In this document: piece by piece, positions 8,552-11,489 of the stretch | Numbering within the stretch: position 1 is the stretch's first letter | Layout of the letters: each line of letters opens with the position of its first letter | Assembly (NCBI GenBank): GCA_905202125.1 | Contig: CAJKQX010000072.1 | Location: 1 to 11,489, forward strand | Length of the DNA stretch: 11,489 nucleotides | From: an uncultured Prevotella sp. | GTDB taxonomy: Bacteria; Bacteroidota; Bacteroidia; Bacteroidales; Bacteroidaceae | Reading direction: 5' to 3' | Made by a program: the position numbers and the translations under genes | The notes under the pieces: model-generated | What the model was told of the DNA's origin: nothing | The model's input: only the letters and a program-made list of their open reading frames with translations | The model's database searches: none

Positions 8552-8590
8552 AAGGCCGTATGTGCAAACAAGCATATACGGCCTTAATAT
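8552..8590. terminator. Bidirectional terminator between convergent genes
   Basis: A 14-bp inverted repeat, 8552-8565 against 8572-8585, with one G-T wobble and a 6-nt loop. It lies between the lipoprotein gene (ending 8514) and the facing hydrolase gene (ending 8621). On the minus strand the hairpin is followed by a T-rich run. On the plus strand it is followed by TTAATATTAT. It can serve both genes. Confidence 0.8.
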
Positions 8591-8620
8591 TATCCTTTAG
8601 GTGAGAAAGTGTGAAGAAGG

Positions 8621-9445
8621 CTAAAAGCTTCTGAGCCATGCCTTCAGGTCGAGAAGCATCTCGATGTGATATCTGAAACTGTTGCGCATGCCATAGCCGT
8701 GACCTCCGTCAGGATATACATGCAGCGTGGCCGGCACATCATGACGGAACAACTCGATATAATAATTCACGCCGTTGGAGGGTTGCACCACATCGTCGTC
8801 ATCACTGAGAAAGATGCAGGCGCGCGGAGTGTTGCGCGTCACCTGGCGTTCGTTGCTGTACAGTTGCTCATCTTTCTTTTTCACGTTCTTGCCCAGAAGA
8901 TTGTCACGCGATCCCTGATGGGTGTATCCCTGCATCATCGTAATGACGGGATAGAAAAGTATCTGGAAATCGGCCTTGGCATCACCGCTTGAATGAGTGG
9001 CGATGGTGGAGGCAAGATGACCGCCGGCAGAGAATCCCATAATGCCCACATCGGAAGGGTTGACATGCCATGCCTTGGCATTGTTCCTGACCATACGCAT
9101 CGCTTCCTCGGCGTCGAGAATAGGCACCTCGGTATTGCCGTGAGGCATGCGATATTTGAGAACGATGGCCGCAATACCCTGATCGGTAAAGAACTGTCCC
9201 CAGTCGTAGCCCTCATGATCGAGCGCCAGATGTTCATATCCTCCGCCGGGACATATCACCACGGCACGGCCAGTGGCCTCTTTCTCGGATGGAAGAAACA
9301 CTCTCACTTTGGCAATATCAGTGGGGTCGCCGTTGTTGCCGCGCACATCGTCCTGCCAAAGATTCACATCAAATGTCTTCTGTGCAAAAGCGGGCATGGC
9401 CACGAAAGCCAATACCACGTAAAACAAATTCCTTGTTATCTTCAT
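8621..9445 (-). CDS. Secreted alpha/beta-hydrolase, BD-FAE / acetylesterase-like
   Basis: A 274-residue serine hydrolase with a Sec signal peptide (MKITRNLFYVVLAFVAMPAFA, cleavage before QK), so exported to the periplasm or beyond. Oxyanion-hole motif CPGGGYEHLA is at 65-74, with the nucleophile elbow GFSAGG at 137-142 (Ser139). The acid lies within LSDDDDVVQP (Asp215-218), and the catalytic His249 is in PDGGHGYG. The layout and size fit the BD-FAE family of esterases, often found near Bacteroidetes glycan loci, where they can remove acetyl or feruloyl groups. Such proteins are sometimes mislabelled as xylanases; no glycosidase domain is present. The start at 9445 is supported by the signal peptide and the minus-strand promoter about 45 bp upstream. 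The substrate cannot be told from the sequence, and a functional link to the SusC/SusD locus is only suggested by distance. Confidence 0.9.
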   Translation of the reverse strand: MKITRNLFYVVLAFVAMPAFAQKTFDVNLWQDDVRGNNGDPTDIAKVRVFLPSEKEATGRAVVICPGGGYEHLALDHEGYDWGQFFTDQGIAAIVLKYRMPHGNTEVPILDAEEAMRMVRNNAKAWHVNPSDVGIMGFSAGGHLASTIATHSSGDAKADFQILFYPVITMMQGYTHQGSRDNLLGKNVKKKDEQLYSNERQVTRNTPRACIFLSDDDDVVQPSNGVNYYIELFRHDVPATLHVYPDGGHGYGMRNSFRYHIEMLLDLKAWLRSF

Positions 9446-9486
9446 GTCTTTTATATGTTTTCAGTTATATGATAGCAAACCAATTA

Positions 9487-9518
9487 TTTGCAAAGATAAT
9501 ATATTTTTTGTAATATTG
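9487..9518 (+). promoter_or_regulatory. Promoter of the Nudix / PI-PLC unit
   Basis: TTTG at 9487-9490 and TAATATTG at 9511-9518 are separated by 20 nt, the normal spacing for the Bacteroidetes -33/-7 pair. The -7 box deviates from TAnnTTTG at one position. The predicted start of transcription is near 9525, giving a leader of about 70 nt before ATG 9593. Confidence 0.55.
9491..9498 (-). promoter_or_regulatory. Promoter -7 element of the esterase gene
   Basis: On the minus strand this reads TATCTTTG, an exact match to TAnnTTTG, about 45 bp upstream of the esterase start. The matching -33 position is weak (a TG-rich stretch near 9518-9524). It lies directly beside the -33 element of the divergent Nudix promoter. 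Confidence 0.55.
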
Positions 9519-9592
9519 CACACATATCAGGAATTCCCGAATCGACAACATTCACAAATCTCAATATACCTGTAAACCGATAAAGCAACGAC

Positions 9593-10123
9593 ATGCACCC
9601 ATTAGATAAATTCAGATATTGCCCCGTGTGCGGGGGAAGGTTCAACGAGAGCAGTTGGAAAAGCAAGAAATGCAACCACTGCGGCTTTGAATATTTCATC
9701 AACCCGAGCGCCGCCAACGTAGCCATCATACACAACGAGCGGGGCGAGCTACTCGTCACACGCCGCAAGAACGCTCCTGCTCAAGGTACGCTCGACCTGC
9801 CCGGCGGATTTTGTGACATTGGCGAGACGGCCGAACAGAGCGTAACGCGCGAGGTGGAGGAAGAGACGGGACTGAAGGTGACCGCCACACACTATCTTTT
9901 CAGTCTGCCCAACACCTACTGTTACAGCGGCATCAACATACCGACGATGGACATGTTTTTCGCTTGCGAGGTGGAAAACACCGACAATCTGCATGCGGCG
10001 GACGACGCAGCGGAGTGTTTGTGGATGAAAACCGAAGACATAGATCCTTCGCTCTTCGGCCTCGACTCGATAAGCCGGGGCATCAAACAATACTTATCCG
10101 ACATTTACCTAAAAACAAAATAA
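9593..10123 (+). CDS. Zinc-ribbon Nudix hydrolase
   Basis: A 176-residue cytoplasmic protein without a signal peptide. The N-terminal zinc ribbon has Cys10, Cys13, Cys27 and Cys30 (CPVCGG, then CNHCG). The Nudix domain runs from about residue 41 to 170 and carries an intact Nudix box: Gly72, Glu78, then REVEEETGL at 86-94, matching the GX5EX7REUXEEXGU pattern that binds the divalent metal. The enzyme should hydrolyse a nucleoside diphosphate linked to another group. The zinc-ribbon-plus-Nudix layout resembles NudC NADH pyrophosphatases, but the NADH-specific SQPWPFPxS-type array after the Nudix box is absent (LFSLPNTYCYSGINIP here) and the protein is shorter than NudC. It could act on ADP-ribose or another dinucleotide; the substrate is unresolved. 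It is the first gene of a two-gene unit, with a secreted phospholipase-like gene starting 8 bp after its stop. Confidence 0.92.
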   Translation: MHPLDKFRYCPVCGGRFNESSWKSKKCNHCGFEYFINPSAANVAIIHNERGELLVTRRKNAPAQGTLDLPGGFCDIGETAEQSVTREVEEETGLKVTATHYLFSLPNTYCYSGINIPTMDMFFACEVENTDNLHAADDAAECLWMKTEDIDPSLFGLDSISRGIKQYLSDIYLKTK

Positions 10124-10131
10124 CAACAGAT

Positions 10132-11349
10132 ATGAAAATCATAAGCAGATCATTCACCATTATAGCGGTCGGCTGTGCATTGTTCACACAGACAGCCAAT
10201 GCGGACAACTGGATCACGAACATGGACGACAATGTCTATGTCACCAAAATGTCAATACCCGGCACACATGATGCCGCAACGGGCGAGGGCTTCGGAGGTG
10301 GACTGGGTGCAATTCTTGGACCAAGTACGGCACAAACCCAAGAACTCGGCATCGGAGCTCAATGGGACTGCGGCATACGCGCATTCGACCTCCGGCCGAC
10401 AGTAAGAGGCACCGGAGAAGAATCATACCTGCAGATATATCATGGCATCATCGAGACAAAAATCAGTTTTGCCAACGCTCTTGCCACACTGCGCGACAAA
10501 CTGAAGGAGAATCCCGGAGAATTTGCCATTGTCATAATGCGTCACGAGAACGATGCCGACTCGAAAGACGGACGTGCCTGGGCCGAACTGATGGACGAAT
10601 GTCTCAACGCTGAAGACATATCTCCGTGGCTCATGCCTTTCAAGGCATCGATGAAAATAGGCGATATCCGCGGCAAGATACTCGTGCTCAGCCGCGACAC
10701 TTATAACAACGGACCGGTGGGCGGATACATCACGTCGTGGAGCCACAGCAGTGATTTCACAGAACAGCGCAAAGCCAGAGTGACAGGCACCGGTGGCATC
10801 GGCGAGTTTGCAATGGTACAGGATTTCTACGACTGCACCGGCACCGATGGCGTGGACACGAAAAAAGCCACTGTCATCAACATGCTCAATGAAAGCATCA
10901 AACTGAAATCGCGTCGATGGGTCATCAACCATACCTCAGGCTACACAAAGAACGCCAGCTCGGACGGATATCGCGACAATGCCGCCAAAATCAATCAGGC
11001 CGCCATCGAATGGTTGGACAATAAGGAGAACATAGAATCTGTGGGAATAATCGTGATGGACTACGCCGGCGTGGACCAATCAAAAACATACGACGTGAAA
11101 GGTCTCGAACTCACAAACGCCGTGATTGCCCAAAACACAAAAACATCCGATACCAACGGTATTACCAACGCCACTGCTAACAACTCGATAACCATCGACG
11201 GACGAACCATCACCTCTCAGGGTCATATCAACGTTTATATGCCTGACGGACGAAAAATATCTTCCGACAACGTCCAAACCTCTATTTCCACCAAAGGATT
11301 GTATATCGTACGAGCCGGCAACGAGACAAAAAAGATTTACGTGAAATAA
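10132..11349 (+). CDS. Secreted PI-PLC X-domain protein with T9SS-like C-terminal tail
   Basis: A 405-residue exported protein of the phosphatidylinositol-specific phospholipase C superfamily. The ATG at 10132 starts right at a Sec signal peptide (MKIISRSFTIIAVGCALFTQTANA, cleavage before DN). Longer in-frame starts inside the Nudix gene would bury that signal. The X-like domain covers about 27-315. SIPGTHDA places the first catalytic histidine at His46, FDLRP (84-89) gives Asp86 and Arg88, and YHGI gives the second histidine His104. These correspond to the His/Arg/His set of bacterial PI-PLC. FAIVIMRHEN and IVMDYAG (Asp310) continue the barrel. The last 50 or so residues (INVYMPDGRKI, TKGLYIVRAGNETKKIYVK) resemble the type A sorting tail of type IX secretion cargo. 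The reaction would be phosphodiester cleavage of an inositol lipid or a related headgroup, with substrate unknown. The gap to the Nudix stop is 8 bp, so co-transcription is likely. Confidence 0.88.
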   Translation: MKIISRSFTIIAVGCALFTQTANADNWITNMDDNVYVTKMSIPGTHDAATGEGFGGGLGAILGPSTAQTQELGIGAQWDCGIRAFDLRPTVRGTGEESYLQIYHGIIETKISFANALATLRDKLKENPGEFAIVIMRHENDADSKDGRAWAELMDECLNAEDISPWLMPFKASMKIGDIRGKILVLSRDTYNNGPVGGYITSWSHSSDFTEQRKARVTGTGGIGEFAMVQDFYDCTGTDGVDTKKATVINMLNESIKLKSRRWVINHTSGYTKNASSDGYRDNAAKINQAAIEWLDNKENIESVGIIVMDYAGVDQSKTYDVKGLELTNAVIAQNTKTSDTNGITNATANNSITIDGRTITSQGHINVYMPDGRKISSDNVQTSISTKGLYIVRAGNETKKIYVK

Positions 11350-11372
11350 AAAAACATTTTTCAAAGAAATTA

Positions 11373-11404
11373 TTTGGCAGTTTGCCCAAAACTCCGTAAA
11401 TTTG
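11373..11404 (+). promoter_or_regulatory. Promoter of the tRNA gene
   Basis: TTTG at 11373-11376 and TAAATTTG at 11397-11404 are both exact matches to the Bacteroidetes -33 and -7 elements, with a 20-nt spacer. The -7 is followed by CA. The transcript should start near 11411, about 25 nt before the tRNA. Confidence 0.8.
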
Positions 11405-11416
11405 CACCCGAAAAAC

Positions 11417-11433
11417 TTATCCACACCGGATAA
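11417..11433 (+). other. DnaA-box 9-mer within a leader hairpin upstream of the tRNA
   Basis: TTATCCACA at 11417-11425 is a perfect copy of the bacterial DnaA-box consensus. The same region forms a 6-bp inverted repeat (11417-11422 against 11428-11433, 5-nt loop) between the promoter and the tRNA 5' end. The hairpin may be part of the tRNA precursor leader. The DnaA-box match may be chance: a fixed 9-mer is expected about 0.09 times on both strands of a window this size. Confidence 0.4.
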
Positions 11434-11436
11434 GCC

Positions 11437-11489
11437 GGACTTGTAGCTCAGTTGGTTAGAGCAACAGACTCATAATCTGGAGGTCCCTG
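11437..11489 (+). tRNA. tRNA with CAT anticodon, probably elongator Met, 3' end outside the window
   Basis: The 5' 53 nt of a tRNA. The acceptor 5' half is GGACTTG, with T8 and A9. The D-arm has stem GCTC/GAGC and loop AGTTGGTTA. The anticodon stem is ACAGA/TCTGG with loop CTCATAA, so the anticodon at 11471-11473 is CAT. The variable loop is AGGTC, and the T-arm is cut off. It is not the initiator, whose D-arm differs (GGTAGAGCAG-type start with a GGG/CCC anticodon stem). CAT could also belong to the Ile tRNA that is modified to lysidine. Met is favoured by likeness to elongator Met tRNAs, but the missing acceptor half prevents a firm call. Position 27-43 of the anticodon stem is an A-G mismatch. 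Confidence 0.88.

Noticed and set aside
7330..9487. Repeated 11-mer AAACCAATTAT at 7330-7340 and 9477-9487
   Set aside because: Short and AT-rich, at unrelated positions relative to the genes, and not flanked by further similarity; likely chance.
9964..10131. In-frame upstream extension of the PI-PLC gene into the Nudix gene
   Set aside because: The extension would place 56 Arg-rich residues before a clear signal peptide and overlaps Nudix coding sequence; ATG 10132 is the better start.
10423..10932. 169-codon open frame on the minus strand
   Set aside because: Antisense to the PI-PLC X-domain coding region, whose catalytic motifs are intact; no independent support.
11437..11489. tRNA as an integration (att) site for a mobile element
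   Set aside because: No integrase gene, no direct repeat of the tRNA end and no phage or conjugation genes are visible; the tRNA 3' end, where integration normally occurs, is outside the window.

Overview
The window looks like chromosomal DNA from a gut-type member of the Bacteroidales. The evidence is a SusC/SusD outer-membrane pair, lipoproteins with Bacteroidetes-style lipoboxes, A-rich leaders in place of Shine-Dalgarno sequences, and promoters of the Bacteroidetes TTTG / TAnnTTTG type. A Muribaculaceae or Prevotellaceae-like source is possible but cannot be proven from the sequence.

The left part (1-7196) is a polysaccharide utilisation locus (PUL) fragment. It holds a SusC-type TonB-dependent transporter, broken or truncated at the window's left edge; a SusD-type surface glycan-binding lipoprotein 32 bp downstream; a strong 13-bp hairpin; and then a secreted multidomain GH27 alpha-galactosidase-type enzyme with its own candidate promoter. 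The likely scheme is surface capture and import of a galactose-capped glycan by SusC/SusD, and removal of terminal alpha-galactosyl (or beta-L-arabinopyranosyl) units in the periplasm or at the surface by the GH27 enzyme. No PUL regulator lies in the window.

The middle part (7197-9445) holds a lipoprotein of the DUF4369 plus TlpA/thioredoxin-like type that has lost the CxxC active site, and, facing it, a secreted alpha/beta-hydrolase (BD-FAE / acetylesterase-like). A shared bidirectional hairpin terminator lies between them. The two genes may belong to the same accessory glycan region, but the sequence does not prove that.

The right part (9446-11489) starts with a short divergent promoter region, followed by a two-gene unit: a zinc-ribbon Nudix hydrolase, then 8 bp later a secreted PI-PLC X-domain protein ending in a tail that resembles the type IX secretion sorting domain. 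The window closes with a canonical Bacteroidetes promoter, a leader containing a perfect DnaA-box 9-mer inside a small hairpin, and a tRNA with a CAT anticodon cut off by the window edge.

I see no CRISPR array, insertion sequence, phage gene or integrase. Most of the window is ordinary accessory metabolism. The points most worth a second look are the frame-broken G7 tract at the SusC start, the thioredoxin-like protein without cysteines, and the secreted phospholipase-like protein in one unit with a cytoplasmic Nudix enzyme.
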